Shown: positions 24,501 to 36,954, counted from the stretch's first letter. The stretch: DNA of 64,000 bases from Tetranychus cinnabarinus (GCA_022266195.1 WHVY01000001.1:22010001-22074000), one strand, 5' to 3'. Notes: generated from the sequence alone by a model not told the origin. Program-made: numbers and translations.

Positions 24501-26491
24501 GGTTTTTGGTTGCTTTTGGTTCTTTTCACACAAATGAAGAACAGTTTGGTTAATGTTGTCTGAATGGAACAAGTTTGCAAATTATTGTTTGAATAAAGAG
24601 GTAAAATTTGTGCCATGAAATGAGATTGCAAATTAAATGATAATTTTAAATGATGAGATTGTTAATGAAATGCATTTTTGTGTTCATTTGCTTTTCAAGA
24701 GAAGAAGAAGAAAAAAAAGCAAAAATTCGATACTAACACCTTATCATTCTTTCCTCCTCCCATTTTTTGGCCTCTTTTTGTGTAATACCTTTAATACCTC
24801 CTACTTGTTTCTCCGCCTCTATATTTGCCTCTCATCATCATCATCATCTCACTCTGAATTTTCCCTGTACTTTATCTTCTTCTTCTTTCCTTTTACTCTT
24901 TGGTTTGTCTTTTTGGTTTTCATTTTGGTCTTTTGCGCCTGTATTTTACTTGCCTGGTTCCTTCCTTCGGTTGGCCAAGGAAATCGATAAAATCGGTTTC
25001 ATTAGGTTCAACAGTCACATCACCAACAAACCTTTACCCGAAACCTTACCACTCCATCAATCTCATCCTCCTACTTACCCAGATCAAGAATCAAGATGAA
25101 CATTCAAGATTCAAGACTCACTACTCAAGTCTCAAGATGGGGAAAAACAAGAGAAGAGAAAAAAAATGTTATTCTTTTTTTTCGGTGATCCATTGCTTTT
25201 CAATTTATAATAAGATGCTGGTGATGATGTTGACTTTAAGGTATCGTCATGATGATCAATATTTTGCTTGGAGGAAGAAAATGCAAGATGGAAACAGTTG
25301 AGAAGCTAAAGAAGATATTTCTTCTTGTTCCTCTCTTCAAGATATCAGTTAATGGAGAAGAAAGTGTTTCCCATTTAGCTTTCAAGGAGTATCGATCTCA
25401 CAGTTGAGAGGAAGATGATGATGATCAGGGAAAAGGAAGATCTATAATTGAAGAAGAAACTGATTAGGGATTGGTTGAATCAGCGGCTTCTCGATCCATA
25501 TACCAATGGTTAGGAATCAACATCCATGAAGTTTAATACTGATTCTTTTCATCTTCATCTTTCCATTCTCTGCCTTTCTCATTGCAATTTCAACCATTCT
25601 TACCACTTAAGCTTCTTCATCATCTTCATCATCTTTATCATTTCTCTGTCTTTTCCTTTCTTTTATCAACTAATTCTTCATTTTAATTCTCAGTCTTTCC
25701 ATGTTTTGTTTAGCAAGGCAACATTTACTAGATTAAAACTAAACACTCTTTAATGCATCTTCAATCCTCCTTTAATTTACAAACTGCTAACTTGCTCTGT
25801 GTTATTTTACTGTTTTGTCAGCCAAAAAGACATTATTATGTTGCCATTTAGGTTTGCTTTTGTTTTTATTTTTCACACGGCAAGTTGACTTCATTTACTT
25901 GTACAATTAGATTCCAGGATGACTTAACTGTTTTTAATTTAACTTAATCACCTCTTTTAATATGTGATTAGTTAAATTTGCTACGCACTTTAAAGGAAAA
26001 CAAAAGTTGAGCAAAACTGTCTGTTGGTTTTGTTTTACCAGAAAGACTGGCTTTAGTAGAGCCTTTGATCACATTTTATAAAACAAATCTAGTCTTTAAA
26101 CAATTAAATTTACAGTTGACAGATTAAGTAAATTAGCAGTCTTTAATTAATGTGTTTAAGTAAAACGGTTAAAAATGGCTTAATCGATGAGATTCAATGT
26201 TTAATCTTGCATATTTACAGCACTTTTACACAAAATTTTGTCACTAATATTCAATCCATTGGTTTGTTTTCAATTTTCAAAGCAAAACAATTATCCATTC
26301 AAATTTTATATACCATTGGAAAAGTCAAATTGATGATTGTGAATCAGTTAATCAGCATTTAGAAGAGCCTATCAATTTGTATTAATAACTAATAAAATAT
26401 TAAATATTATAAAAAACTTAATGATTAATCAAATCATTTATTTGGTTTTCAAATCAAGCTTACAACCAATTTCAAGCTTTGCATATTGAGC
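18507..26491. other. Gene-poor DNA with one small candidate coding segment
   Basis: Apart from the acidic frame at 22521-22688, no convincing coding sequence is seen. A GAT run lies at about 19223-19245. The overlapping open frames at 24637-25301 follow pyrimidine-rich low-complexity sequence and look fortuitous. A strong donor-like GTAAGT at 22138 follows an open, Lys/Arg-rich stretch, but it does not join in phase to the acidic frame. Confidence 0.4.
22521..22688 (+). CDS. Small acidic, Asp/Pro-rich open frame (unrecognised)
   Basis: A 55-codon frame from ATG 22521 to TGA 22686-22688. It begins MECLKVFQERTEF, and its second half is a run of Asp and Pro with Pro-Asp-Asp, Asp-Pro and Val-Asp-Pro units, ending DDVEL. 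Such biased, GAT/CCT-codon-rich composition is unlike the surrounding low-complexity DNA, so it may be a small gene or the terminal exon of a gene; a possible 3' splice site (TCTTTCAAG) ends at 22545. No family is recognised, no nearby AATAAA follows, and no partner exon could be matched in phase. It could also be chance or a relic. Confidence 0.25.
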   Translation: MECLKVFQERTEFHYFNDPLVDDVPEPDDPDPCPNVDPSQSEASIADPYPDDVEL

Positions 26492-26504
26492 TGCCATCTC
26501 GAGG
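26492..26504 (+). promoter_or_regulatory. TGCCATCT motif upstream of WDR7
   Basis: TGCCATCTCGAGG, nearly identical to the element at 38915-38927 in the zinc-finger/SLK promoter. Resembles the core of the CTCF consensus read on this strand. About 970 bases upstream of the WDR7 ATG. Confidence 0.35.
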
Positions 26505-26871
26505 TTGCTAAAGAAACTTGTTTTAATTTATTCAAAATTTTGGTTTTTTTTTGCTAAAAGCAAAAATGACTACAAATTCATGTTTTTCAATAATTTTCAA
26601 TTTCAAAAGATACCAAGATCAGAAAAGTCTGGTTCCGAAGCTGAATCAGATCATTTTGTAACGCCGAAGACACTGAAATAAACCAGGAAATTATTGCATG
26701 GAATGAAGCTTCCAACGAAGAGCATTGCTTTGAGCGATTGAAATTTTGTTTAAAATTTTTGTATATTACTTTGTCTTCTCTAATCAACCGTTTTTAAATA
26801 GGAATTTAATTTTAATTTTGTTTTCATATCTAATTTGAAATTGACAAAAGTTGATCACTTTTTCAGTGCTC

Positions 26872-26880
26872 AGATGGCGC
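26872..26880 (-). promoter_or_regulatory. AGATGGCGC motif (reverse orientation) upstream of WDR7
   Basis: AGATGGCGC on the plus strand fits the CTCF-type core AGRKGGCRS exactly, and is the reverse complement of the TGCCATCT-type element seen at other promoters here. About 590 bases upstream of the WDR7 ATG. Confidence 0.35.
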
Positions 26881-27227
26881 TAGTAACCATGAAATCTGTC
26901 TCAGTCTCTGACAGTCTCAGATTGCATTGGTTAAAATGTAAACAAATGTTTCGTTAGACAATAATTGTGAATCAGTACATTTCTGTTATTTTTTAATCTT
27001 CCTCTTCTCAGAATTAAATTTTGATTGTTTTATTTTATAAATCATGTTAATCTTATTTTGCTCATCTATTATCACACTTTGGTCCTGTTGAGCTTCAACA
27101 TTTACATGGTGATTTCACTTTACTCCTGTCTGTTTGTGTGAAGTGCACCAACTGTTATTGTAAATACATAATGCGAAGAGTAAAGTGAAAAATTCGTGAC
27201 TTGCTGTTCATATCAATGTTTATTTAC

Positions 27228-27257
27228 TTGCGAATTGTTCTAAATATAAATTCGCAA
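27228..27257. repeat. Perfect 9-bp inverted repeat upstream of WDR7
   Basis: TTGCGAATT at 27228-27236 and AATTCGCAA at 27249-27257, separated by 12 AT-rich bases, about 210 bases before the WDR7 ATG. It could be a dimeric binding site or chance. Confidence 0.4.
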
Positions 27258-27326
27258 TTTTGTGCAACAAGATACAACAATTTTCAAACTTGCAAAATCT
27301 AAATTTCAGCTAAATCGGATTAATAG

Positions 27327-27368
27327 TTTTTCAATATTACTCAATTGTACTCAATTGTTTTCAATATT
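27327..27368. repeat. Nested direct repeats just upstream of WDR7
   Basis: Two adjacent copies of ACTCAATTGT (27339-27348, 27349-27358) are flanked on both sides by TTTCAATATT. The unit contains the palindrome CAATTG. It lies about 100-140 bases upstream of the ATG, where core promoter or leader sequence is expected. Confidence 0.4.
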
Positions 27369-27465
27369 TAAAGGGAAAATTATATGGTGGCGACTCTCTC
27401 GGTTCTCTCATTGAACTAACCGGTTTACAGTTTTTTTGCGAAACTCTTCTTTACTCTTTGACATA

Positions 27466-30400
27466 ATGCCTCTTGGATTATCAAGTCAATTGATTATCCC
27501 CATTACATTATGGGGAAATCGAGCACCAACCCATTGTATTTCATGTGTCTACTTAAGCCGTGATCTGAAAATATTGGTTACTGGTTGTAACGATGGTCAA
27601 CTATTGGTATGGGATGCACTCAATGGTAATCTTAAAAATATACAACCTCGATCTATGCTTTTTGGCCATTCATCTGGAATTATGTGTATTTCTGGAGGAA
27701 GTGTTAATCCAGAGGATAATCTCATCGTTAGCTCCTCTGAAGATGGGTAAGAATTTTCATCAATTTGTATCTTTTACCAACTTAATAATTGTTTTTAAAA
27801 TTTCTTTGGTTTTACAGTGAAATGTGTTTATGGGACCTAAATGATGGACAATGTCTTGAGAGTTCCAGACTCCAATATGTCCATACAAATATTCAGGTTA
27901 GTTTTTTGTCGCGTTTTTATGCCATTAAGTCTAACTTTTAACCTGTGATCATTTATAGATTCATCTTATGCAAGGAAACGGAGAAACAAGGTTGTTTTGT
28001 AACGGTTATTATGCTGAAATTTTAATCATCAATCCTATTACACTGCAAATCATGTTTACTTTGTCGTCTCGGGTCAATCCAGATTGGATTTCAGCCATAG
28101 ATATTGTTTACCCCGGTAAACCTCAAGGTGGATAATTTTTAATTTATTTATTTTATTAGAAAATCTCAAATTTCAATACCAACTTGTATTTTTAATGCTA
28201 TTTTTTCCAATTTTTTTCAACAGACAATGTCATTGGTCTTACGGTTTCTGGTTTTGTTAAAGTTTGGATTTTAACTGGTAATGAGTCTCGAAGCTCAGAG
28301 CCGATTTATGAACAAGAGTTCAAACAGATAAAGCCTTTGAATGCACTCAAATTAACTTGCAACATTTACAATCAATCAACTGTTCTTGTAGTCTGTGCAA
28401 AATATTGGCAGGTTTGTATTTTTCTTTCTAAATGTATACTCCTTTACAATATTTCTTCTAATCGATTGAATATGTTTTCATTTTATCAGGTATTATACAT
28501 TTCCATTTCAATCTTATCATCTATTTGTCATCATAAATCTTATCTATCTCTAAAGTCATGTTCTGATCTAGACGAGTTTGAGTAGATGTTACAAATATTA
28601 AACTTAGTGTAATAATACCGAGAATCTTTGCATATCAGTTGTTTATAATCGCTATGAAATAACCCAATAATAGTATCATCAATAATCAAAGATATGCTTC
28701 AAAAATCATTGAGCTTTGAGTGATTAAACAGCAAAGTTAAATAGAATCTTTCTGCCTAGTTAATTCGTTTTACTCCTGCCAACTCATGATAAATCCATTG
28801 TATACTTTGATGTATTGATTGTTTACTTATTTCTCCCTTTTTTTTGTTTTGCCTTCATGTAACAAAATGAAAACAGATTTACGATGCACATGATTTTTCA
28901 TTATTATTTTCCGTGGACAACAAACGGAACGAACGCTGGGCTGGAGGAGAATTTCTTTCAGCTGAAAAAGTCTTAGCTTGGAGTGATGCTGGTAAAGGCT
29001 ATATTTACCAGTTGCCCAAAAAGTAAGTCCCACCAATGTTCTGGATCCATATTTATTAAACAGTTGTCCAGCTTCCATAAACCTTACAAATATCATTGGT
29101 AACCTGGATTGTATTACACTAGAGTAGACCCAAAGAAAGATTGAAAACCTCATCTTGATCTTAACCATTGAACTCAAGGAACTCAAGTGTCAAGGATTAT
29201 TAGCATGTTTCATCATTAACCTTACATTTTTCTAACCTATTCTCTCTCTCTTCCATCCATATTTTTCTCTCACCCAACAACTTTCTCTCTCTCTCTCTCT
29301 TTTCTCTCTGTATCATCATCTTCATTTTCATCATCATCCTTTCTGATTCTATCATAATATAATGAAAGTACCTCACTTAGCACACCAAAGGGAAAAGCTC
29401 ATAGGTAAATTGAAGTCTGCTTGTGTTAACTAAATTCAATATTAACCATATCATTATTGCAACTAACCATTAACTAACAAACTAACATACTAATCAGTGC
29501 ATATATCACCACTATTGAATTTATTTTATTCACTAACAAAAACAAAATTCCCTCATAATTCCTAATTAATGAATGCTGCATGTTTATCCCCTAACATTGC
29601 TTTTTGTTTCACTTTAATCATCTTCATTGAAAATTTTTTTGTTTTAATTTTTTGCTTTTTTTTGTATAACCAAGGAAAATCATCTCCTGATTTTTGAATT
29701 GTTTGTTTATTTCAACAGCATTTACAAAATCATTATATGATCTAATTTTTTTAATTTTATTCAACTTTAACTTACTAATGCTTTTTCTCTCCTTTCGCAT
29801 TTACAGCTGTATTCCTGATCGTAAAGAATTTCATGAACAATCAAAGAAAAACCACGTCATTGAACCATATTGTATTTTAACCATAAAGAATGACGAAGTA
29901 TGAACAATTTTTAATCAAACTTATTCATTGAATTGTAAATTTACTGCTACTTTCAGCTCTAATTTTTTGCTCTTTTTTTTATACTCACCCAATTCAGAGA
30001 CTTCTTTGTCCTCCAGTTACACAATATCATCTTATTCCTAAATCTCAGAATTCTCAAAATTCTCAATCTACTAGAGTTTTTATTCGCGGCGATTCACTTG
30101 GTCGTATTGCCACTTGGTTTGTCACTGATGAAATGATTGATGGAGTAACCCTCGAAGATGGTGTAGCTCAGGGTGAAGCTGCATCCCATGAACCTGACAA
30201 TATATACTCTTTAGCGGATGCATGGAAATCAATGAAACCTCGTCCATTAGGGATTATGGATCAACTGGTAATTTCAAGGAAATGATTTTTGTTACATTTA
30301 ATATTGATTCATTTTCATTTTCCATATTTAGAGCTCTGGTGATCATCCGGATGTTAAAATAACGGCAAGCGTTTTTCTTCCAATGCAAGGAACTCTGGTT

Positions 30401-33400
30401 GTCGGTCGAGAAGATGGATCTATTATTATTGTTCCCGCAACTCAAACTCTTAAATTGCAACTTCTCCATTCCAAAGTTCAATCTTCTAATGATAATTGGC
30501 CACAATATCAAATTTTATGTGGACATGCCGGAAAAGTTACATGTCTTCTTTACCCACACCATGTTGACTCTCGGTATCAAATTCAACATCTAGTCTCTGG
30601 TGGAGTTGATTTCTCAGTTTGTTTGTGGGACCTTTATGCTGGAACGCTTTTGTATCGATTCTCAGTTCATGCTGGGGAAATAACTCAACTGCTTGTTCCT
30701 CCTAAAGATTGTAGTGTAAGTATTGAATTTATGATCAAAGGAAAAGTGATTGTTTCTCATCAAAACATTGCAATCTTGACATCTATGAATAACCCACCCT
30801 TTTTTGTTCCCACAGAGTCGAATTCTAAGTTGCATTTGTTCTGTTGCCAGTGATCATTCAGTGGCATTGTTAAGTCTTAAAGAAAACAAATGTATTATGT
30901 TAGCAAGTCGTCATATGTTTCCTGTTTCTATTATCAAATGGCGTCCTCTTGATGATTATATGGTTGTTGGCTGTGTCGATGGATCTGTTTATGTTTGGCA
31001 AATTGAAACTGGCCTTTTAGATAGAGTTGTTCAAGGAATGCTGGCTGATGATATTTTAAGTGCCTGTGACGATCACCAGGCTGCTTCCAATGAAGATCGC
31101 CTCACTAATCCAGCTATACATCTTTTCCGTGGCTTGAAAAGTCGAAATTTAGAAGCCATTAAGCATGCTACAGCTAGAGGAATCAGGCATATTGCAGGTC
31201 CTCTTGTAAGTTAATTCAAGCATTTTATTGAGAATAAGAAATAACTGTTTTTATTTTTTCTTCCTCTTATCAAGCATCAACAAAAACAAGATGTAATTGA
31301 CCCTGCTATTCAGAATCGTTCTCATCCGTTGATGATTCAAAGTCTAAAAACAAATCCAAAAGATCAAGATAGTCATGTATTGGCTTTCGATGTGGAATCT
31401 CTTATTGTTAACCTTCTTGCTGATGCTTATACTCAATTTGATCCTGAAACTTTTGAAGCTAGAGGATTGACTAACAACAAAGCTTATCAAAGATACCTTC
31501 AACTAGTTGAATCACCTGAATCTACACACAAATTTTGGTCTAAAGTTAAGGATTCAGCCGAGTCTGCGGCTCAAAAGATTCAAGCAAAGGCAGAAAGTGT
31601 GGGTTTCAAACCAGATGTAAATGTAGCTACTGTTTTATTCACTCGGCGTTCATCAAACGACGCTGAAAACATGAAAAATGGAGCTGATAAAAATACTGAA
31701 AAACGAGCAAATAAGCTAATCTCTTCAGAAACTGACCTTAATATTGAAATATCGCAAATACTTTTGTCTTTACTTCATGGTTGGGGCTTGGATCTTGTTA
31801 TGGATGAAGTCTGTGAAAGTAAACTAGGCTTGTTGCGTCCAATTAGACCAATTTGCTTCGGCGTTCTCTCAAAAGGAGGTCATATGTCTCTCTATCTTCC
31901 TACGTTTTTAACTAAACATGATGCCAAATCTGAAGTTTCTAGTCCAATAGTCAACAACGAACTCAATCATGACCCATCACCTATCTCTTCTAAAAGAGTT
32001 CGGGTGAAAGAGTCTGGTCAAGCACAGAATGCTTTTGAAGAAGATCGAGGTCGAAAGTTTTATGCTCGTTACCATTGGGAACTTTCTACGGCTTTAACGA
32101 CTACTCATCTTTTAACTATATTATCTTTGGCAAGAACTTTAATGTGCTTGAATAACTCCTCCTTTTTCACGGATTCTGAAAGAAAACGTAAAGTCTTATC
32201 TCGTTTATCTCGTTCCGAATCACGAAGTTCAGATTCACAAGCTGATTCTGATATGAAAGCTTTAGAAGCTGAAGTAATGGCCAATGTTCAAGAACGAGCT
32301 AGACAAGGCTGGAAATCACTAGCTGACTTGCATTGTATTTTTCTGCCCAAACAATCAGGAAATGTTAAAAAACCTCTCCTTGATATTTTAGCTAAAAGAT
32401 GGCAAGATAGGTGCCTAAAAGTTCGTGAAGCAGCTCAAACTTTGCTTTTAGCGGAACTCCATCGTATTGGTCCTCGCGGTCGTAAACAACTTGTTGATGA
32501 TTGGGCTTCATATCTGTGCCAAATTGATGAGCAAAACGGTGCTGCAATGAATAAACATCTAAATGTTCCAAGCTCTGATAGAACAGCAAATCATTCATCA
32601 TCTTCGCCAGCAAACATGACTCCTGACAATGGTGAACCTGATGAATATAATTCGTCAGATGACGAAACAGATGATGTTGGTGATCATGCAAGTACTGGTA
32701 GAGGTGATAGAAATGAGAATGGTTCTAGTCCAATTCAAAGAAGATCATCGAGTGGTTCAGAGATTCGTCGTAAGCAATCAACAGCAATCATTCTTTTAGG
32801 AGTAATTGGCTCTGAATATGGAGAAGGAGTTGAACCAACCAAAGGACAAAAGATAGTTATCGATGAAGATACAAGTCACAAGAAGCCAATAATTGAAGGT
32901 TTCGGTGCTGGAAATTATAATCTCGCTCGTCATACTTCACGAGCTTTAGCTTATTTAGTAGAGGCTCCACCTTCAACTGGATTACCAGCACATTCACCAC
33001 TTCGAAGAGCTGCCATTGATTTACTGGGTAGAGGTTTCATTGTTTGGGAGCCTTATCTTGATGTCACAAAGGTGCTTTATGCGTTGCTCGAGTTATGTTG
33101 TGATGCCGATAATCTTATACCAACATTATCCTTTGGTTTACCTTTGACTCCAGCTGCTGATTCTTGTCGCACTGCTCGTCAAGCTCTTGGTTTAATTGCA
33201 ACTTCTCGTCCGGGTTCATTTATTACTACTTTGGCTCGTGAAGTGGCTAGATATAATAATCTTCAACAAAACGCTCAGTCAATGAATGTTCCAGTCTCTG
33301 GATCTCCTCTTAACCGAGCTAAACCTGAAATACTTCGTAATATTGAACTTTTAATTGAAAAAAGTCAAAACCAAGTTTCTGATCTCATTATCGAAACAGT

Positions 33401-33857
33401 GGACATTATCCTTCACTGCTTAGATCCAAATCATCTGAAAAGTAAAGAATTGGGCAAAGTTTTTCCTCCAATAACTAAATTCCCCAACGTTACCTGTTGC
33501 ACGGCAACCCGTCGAATAGCTGCTGGCGCAAAAAATGGTAACTTAGCAATATATGAACTTAGAGCTCCTAAACCACAATTAATTAATGCTCATTCGTCAT
33601 CAATAACCTGTTGTTCGTTTTCGCATGACGGTAAACACCTTGTTTCTTATTCAATGAATGAGTGTAAATTGGCATTTTGGTCAACAGCTACAAGTCTTTT
33701 TGGTCTGGGTAATTCTCAAACTAAATGCGTGAAAACCTTCAATACTCCACCAAATGTACCTGATAATGTTTCCAAATTACCGAGACTCTTATGGGTTAGC
33801 AGTAAAACAATTTTACTCGTTTTTCCTGATGGCAGAGAAACCAAATATACTATTTAA
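27466..33857 (+). CDS. WDR7: WDR7 / rabconnectin-3 beta (10 coding exons)
   Basis: WDR7 pairs with DMXL/rabconnectin-3 alpha to regulate V-ATPase assembly and so acidification of endosomes and synaptic vesicles. Exons, all with GT...AG borders and consistent phase: 27466-27746, 27818-27896, 27959-28127, 28224-28411, 28877-29022, 29807-29897, 29998-30267, 30332-30715, 30816-31205, 31275-33857. They encode 1526 residues (human protein about 1490). Family hallmarks in order: RAPTHCIS and VTGCNDGQLLVWDA near the start, EMCLWDLNDG across exons 1-2, VVCAKYW, CPPVTQ, GREDGSIIIVPATQT, LVSGGVDFSVCLWD, HAGEITQLLVPP, CICSVASDHSVALLSL, LASRHMFPV, IKWRPLDDYMVVGC, then C-terminal RWQDRCLKVREAAQ, LLGVIGSEYGEG, ARHTSRALAYL, DLLGRGFIVWEPYLDV, and a closing pair of WD repeats. 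The region between (about 1080-1170) is a low-complexity acidic/Ser-rich insert. The start matches the family's short N-terminus. Identification is secure. Confidence 0.96.
29369..29404 (+). other. WDR7: Candidate 36-nt cassette exon in WDR7 intron 5
   Basis: Within the 784-base intron 29023-29806, a 36-base segment is bordered by AAAG before and GTAAAT after. Its length is a multiple of three and it is open in the phase dictated by the flanking exons, adding 12 residues (approximately TSLSTPKGKAHS after Asn) without disturbing the frame. Skipping it also gives a good family match (PKNCIPDRKEF), so it would be optional. This is inferred from sequence only. Confidence 0.35.
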
Positions 33858-35540
33858 GAATGAAGTTGATTCGACATTAAAAGCTCCTTTAGGTCGAATC
33901 AAGCCAATTACATCTTATTATTATACATTTATGTATAATAGTGATTAATTAACTAGAATTACTATAGAAGTCAAATATGAAAAACCAATCAATTGTCAAG
34001 TTTCAATTTTATGGAACCAATTCATCTATGACTTAATTCAATGCATCTAAAAGATGTTCACCTTGGCGGATTGAGTCGCTAAATCACTTGGATCAAAACC
34101 AGAGAAGGGATCATTTTCCATTGATGAGTTCATTTTGATGTTCAACTGTTGCCGAATTTATCGATGACTTGACTGTTCATTTGTTCAACAGATTATCAAG
34201 AGCAATTATTTACAAAAAAAAACTACGAGAATCTACCGGAAAAGCTGTTTTTGGTATACATGAATGATAACAATTTTTTTTTATTAATTTAAGTTATAAA
34301 ATTATTTTCCTCTTCATCATTGTCATCCTTTTCCTATTGTTATTTCACACTCTTTTTTCATATATTTTGTTTTGTTATGAATTACACTTTTCTTTCAAAT
34401 ATTATTTCTTATTTTCTGATTATCTTGTTAATATTAAGTCGATTTATACATAATTCATTTACATCAACTAATGCACACTCATCCAGATGAAGAGCAAAAC
34501 ATACGGAAAACTATACACGAAGTTATATTGGCTGTTCACTTTTGAATTTAAATTGTTTGCTGTTCATCATTTAATATATTTATTAATTTGTGATTGAGTA
34601 AATCAAGACTGATTGTTAAGTTTCCATCGATCATCATAATTAACATTTCATTTAATATCTTTAGATCAATTTGAATTCTGGGTTCAATTATGATAAAGTT
34701 ACAATTTTATCAAATTTTCTTCATCTAAACAAACTAAGTTTTTTTCAAATGACAAAATTAAGCGAAAAAAATCAGATATAAATAAATCATTATTACTGAT
34801 ATAAAAGTCCATAATTTCCATTTTTTCCATTAAATCCCCATTCAAAATAGCTTCAAACAAACTCTTATGACTATAATGATTACCATTAGATAATAATATT
34901 GAGAAAAACGATAATAATCAAATGGGTTTGTGAAACGGCGAAATACATTTTTGCATCGTATTAGACTCTCTGGTTACCAAAACAAAACAGTTAAGGATAT
35001 CATAGCAACACGACTTTACATAGATAATAATCAGACCCATAAATAAAGGTTGGGGTAAATAATTGAAAATATAAGATTTGTTTAAGAATAAATCAGTTAA
35101 TTCAGAATATTCTGAGAAAAAGTGAAAAGAATATTTTCAAAAATATTTTGTTTACAATTTCAAATAAAATGCCACTAAGGATTTTGTAAAAAAGCGCGGT
35201 ATTTTTGCAGCTCATGTGACTCACTTTGTTCAATCAGAAAAGGCGAATCTTCTTGGTCAATCTTTACTTGTTTTTGTTCACTGTAATCAGCTTTATTATT
35301 ATAATTATTAGGTAAGTAAATACATTTTTTCAATATTTGATGTGTTAATTAGTGCGAATTGTTCGAGGAATCAAGTAAAACCAAAAATGTTAGTACAGTG
35401 TTTTCTTACTCCATTTTCCCCTGTCTTCTTTTCTTTACTTCAAAACTAACAAGCGAGGGAAAATGAAATTTTTGCTCATTTTTTTCTTTTGTCATTTTCT
35501 TTACTGTCAATAGTTTTTTTATTTGAGAGAACAGCTTATA
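33858..35540. other. Intergenic: WDR7 3' UTR and SAS-6-like promoter
   Basis: AATAAA hexamers at 34781-34786 and 35042-35047 could end the WDR7 transcript. A donor site TTAG|GTAAGT at about 35311-35317 and an acceptor ending at about 35533 (GAACAG) suggest a noncoding first exon for the SAS-6-like gene with a short intron. No coding exon for a missing SAS-6 head domain is visible here. Confidence 0.4.
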
Positions 35541-36659
35541 ATGGACAGAGTTAATTATCGAAGACTTCACGATGAATTGGTTGGTGTTCAATCAGATGCA
35601 TTCAAACATTACTTTGAGCAAACTTCAAAAATTGGATGTAATCTATACCGGTGCTCAATGTCTATTTGTTATGGTGACCAAACTTTTGAAGCAGTTGGAT
35701 TTGGAACCGTTTTTATCATTGCAATGGAAGAAGCTTCTTCGTCGTTAATTGATAAATTACAAGCTCAAAACTTGCTGGGGAGAAATTTAGTCAATCATCA
35801 TCAACAACAACTTGAGGAAGAAAAGAAGAAAAATTATGAGCTGAATGGGCAGTTGATGGAAGCCCGAGAAAGGATTGAGACTCTAGAGCAAAAAGTGACG
35901 GAGCTTGAAAAATGTGAAAAAGCTATACTAGATGATGTATTGACAGCCATGTCAGGAAGTAATCCCTTGTTGGTCAATGGTTTGCTGATCCAGGAAAATG
36001 GACAATCTAGACGAGAAAAGATCATCAAGGAGCTGAAAAGATTCTCTAAAAGTTCACAAGAAGAAAAGTTGCTTCTTCAACAGGTATACAGTGAAAAAGA
36101 AAAGTTGATCAATACTAAAGAGAATGAGATTAAACTTCTAAAAGCTGATTTAGCCAAAGGTAATGAAATCATCAAAAAGCTCCACGAACAACTGAAGAGT
36201 GCCAGTTATAAAGTGAGCATCCTTGGTGAAGTAGCTACTAAACAGGATGAAGTTGTTGAGTCGAAAGATGCGAAAATAAAGAAAATGGAGAGTGATTTGA
36301 AGATTTGTATTGAGAAATTGAGGAAGAGAGAAAGCGAGATTGATAGTTTGAAAGATGAAGTGAAGGTTCTACGTTCCCGATATGAATCGAGCAAAGAGCA
36401 AATAAAAACAAATGAAAATGTTATTACCTGGCTGAATAAACAATTAGCTGATTTGCGGATAGAAGACGGTAAAGCAAAAGCAGACGAAAATGGTACTCGG
36501 CGCCGTACATTTGGTACAGTGAATCCAGTTAAAGAATCAACAACTACCAAAGGCAAAGTGATTATCCCAGAGCTGCCCAGAATCAACTTGGTGAGTCAAA
36601 TTGAATCGGAAAATTTAAATACTCACAAACCGAGTACCTCAAGATACAAGCCAATCTAG
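35541..36659 (+). CDS. SASS6: SAS-6-like centriole assembly protein, head domain reduced or absent
   Basis: SAS-6 builds the nine-fold cartwheel that templates centrioles: an N-terminal globular head forms rings, and a long coiled coil forms the spokes. This 372-residue intronless frame is mostly coiled coil, from about residue 75 to 310. Two segments match SAS-6 well: LAKGNEIIKKLHEQLK (human has a near-identical NEIIKKL block) and, near the end of the coil, ENVITWLNKQL, the conserved SAS-6 signature. A short basic, disordered tail follows. Only about 70 residues precede the coil, against about 160 in typical SAS-6; they may match only the end of the head domain (a DAFKH/NPFKH-like segment). 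Start: ATG 35541, preceded by a possible splice acceptor. Alternatives are a divergent coiled-coil protein or an unseen upstream exon. The family call rests on the two coil motifs. Confidence 0.72.
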   Translation: MDRVNYRRLHDELVGVQSDAFKHYFEQTSKIGCNLYRCSMSICYGDQTFEAVGFGTVFIIAMEEASSSLIDKLQAQNLLGRNLVNHHQQQLEEEKKKNYELNGQLMEARERIETLEQKVTELEKCEKAILDDVLTAMSGSNPLLVNGLLIQENGQSRREKIIKELKRFSKSSQEEKLLLQQVYSEKEKLINTKENEIKLLKADLAKGNEIIKKLHEQLKSASYKVSILGEVATKQDEVVESKDAKIKKMESDLKICIEKLRKRESEIDSLKDEVKVLRSRYESSKEQIKTNENVITWLNKQLADLRIEDGKAKADENGTRRRTFGTVNPVKESTTTKGKVIIPELPRINLVSQIESENLNTHKPSTSRYKPI

Positions 36660-36939
36660 CAGTTTCTTCAGCAAACTAAATTGTGCTAACCTAAGTCAAT
36701 ACATAATGCAGCACTGGGCTGCGCGCTGTGGTTCTCCCCAGTAATCAATTATCAAACTGATTACTCCGATTCTCTGGAACACGAATTATCCAGGAAAAAT
36801 ATTGATCAAATCTCTGGAATTCGCTCCGTGATGCTGATACCAAAAGTTATGTTGTCTTTTATTACAGTCGACATCCAACAAAAAAGCATTTACGGATATA
36901 CATTAATTCATGTCAATTAATCAATATACATTACTACGA

Positions 36940-36954
36940 AATAAAGGAAATAAA
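36940..36954 (+). terminator. Tandem AATAAA signals for the SAS-6-like gene
   Basis: AATAAA at 36940-36945 and again at 36949-36954, about 280-295 bases after the stop codon and before the convergent zinc-finger gene ends at 37099. The 36660-37098 interval holds nothing else recognisable. Confidence 0.45.

Noticed and set aside
24637..25301. Several overlapping plus-strand open frames of 110-133 codons.
   Set aside because: Three frames are open at once over pyrimidine-rich low-complexity DNA, which points to stop-codon-poor sequence rather than a gene.
35834..36586. Long minus-strand open frames inside the SAS-6-like gene.
   Set aside because: Antisense shadows of the coiled-coil coding sequence, Ser/Phe-rich, with no domain.
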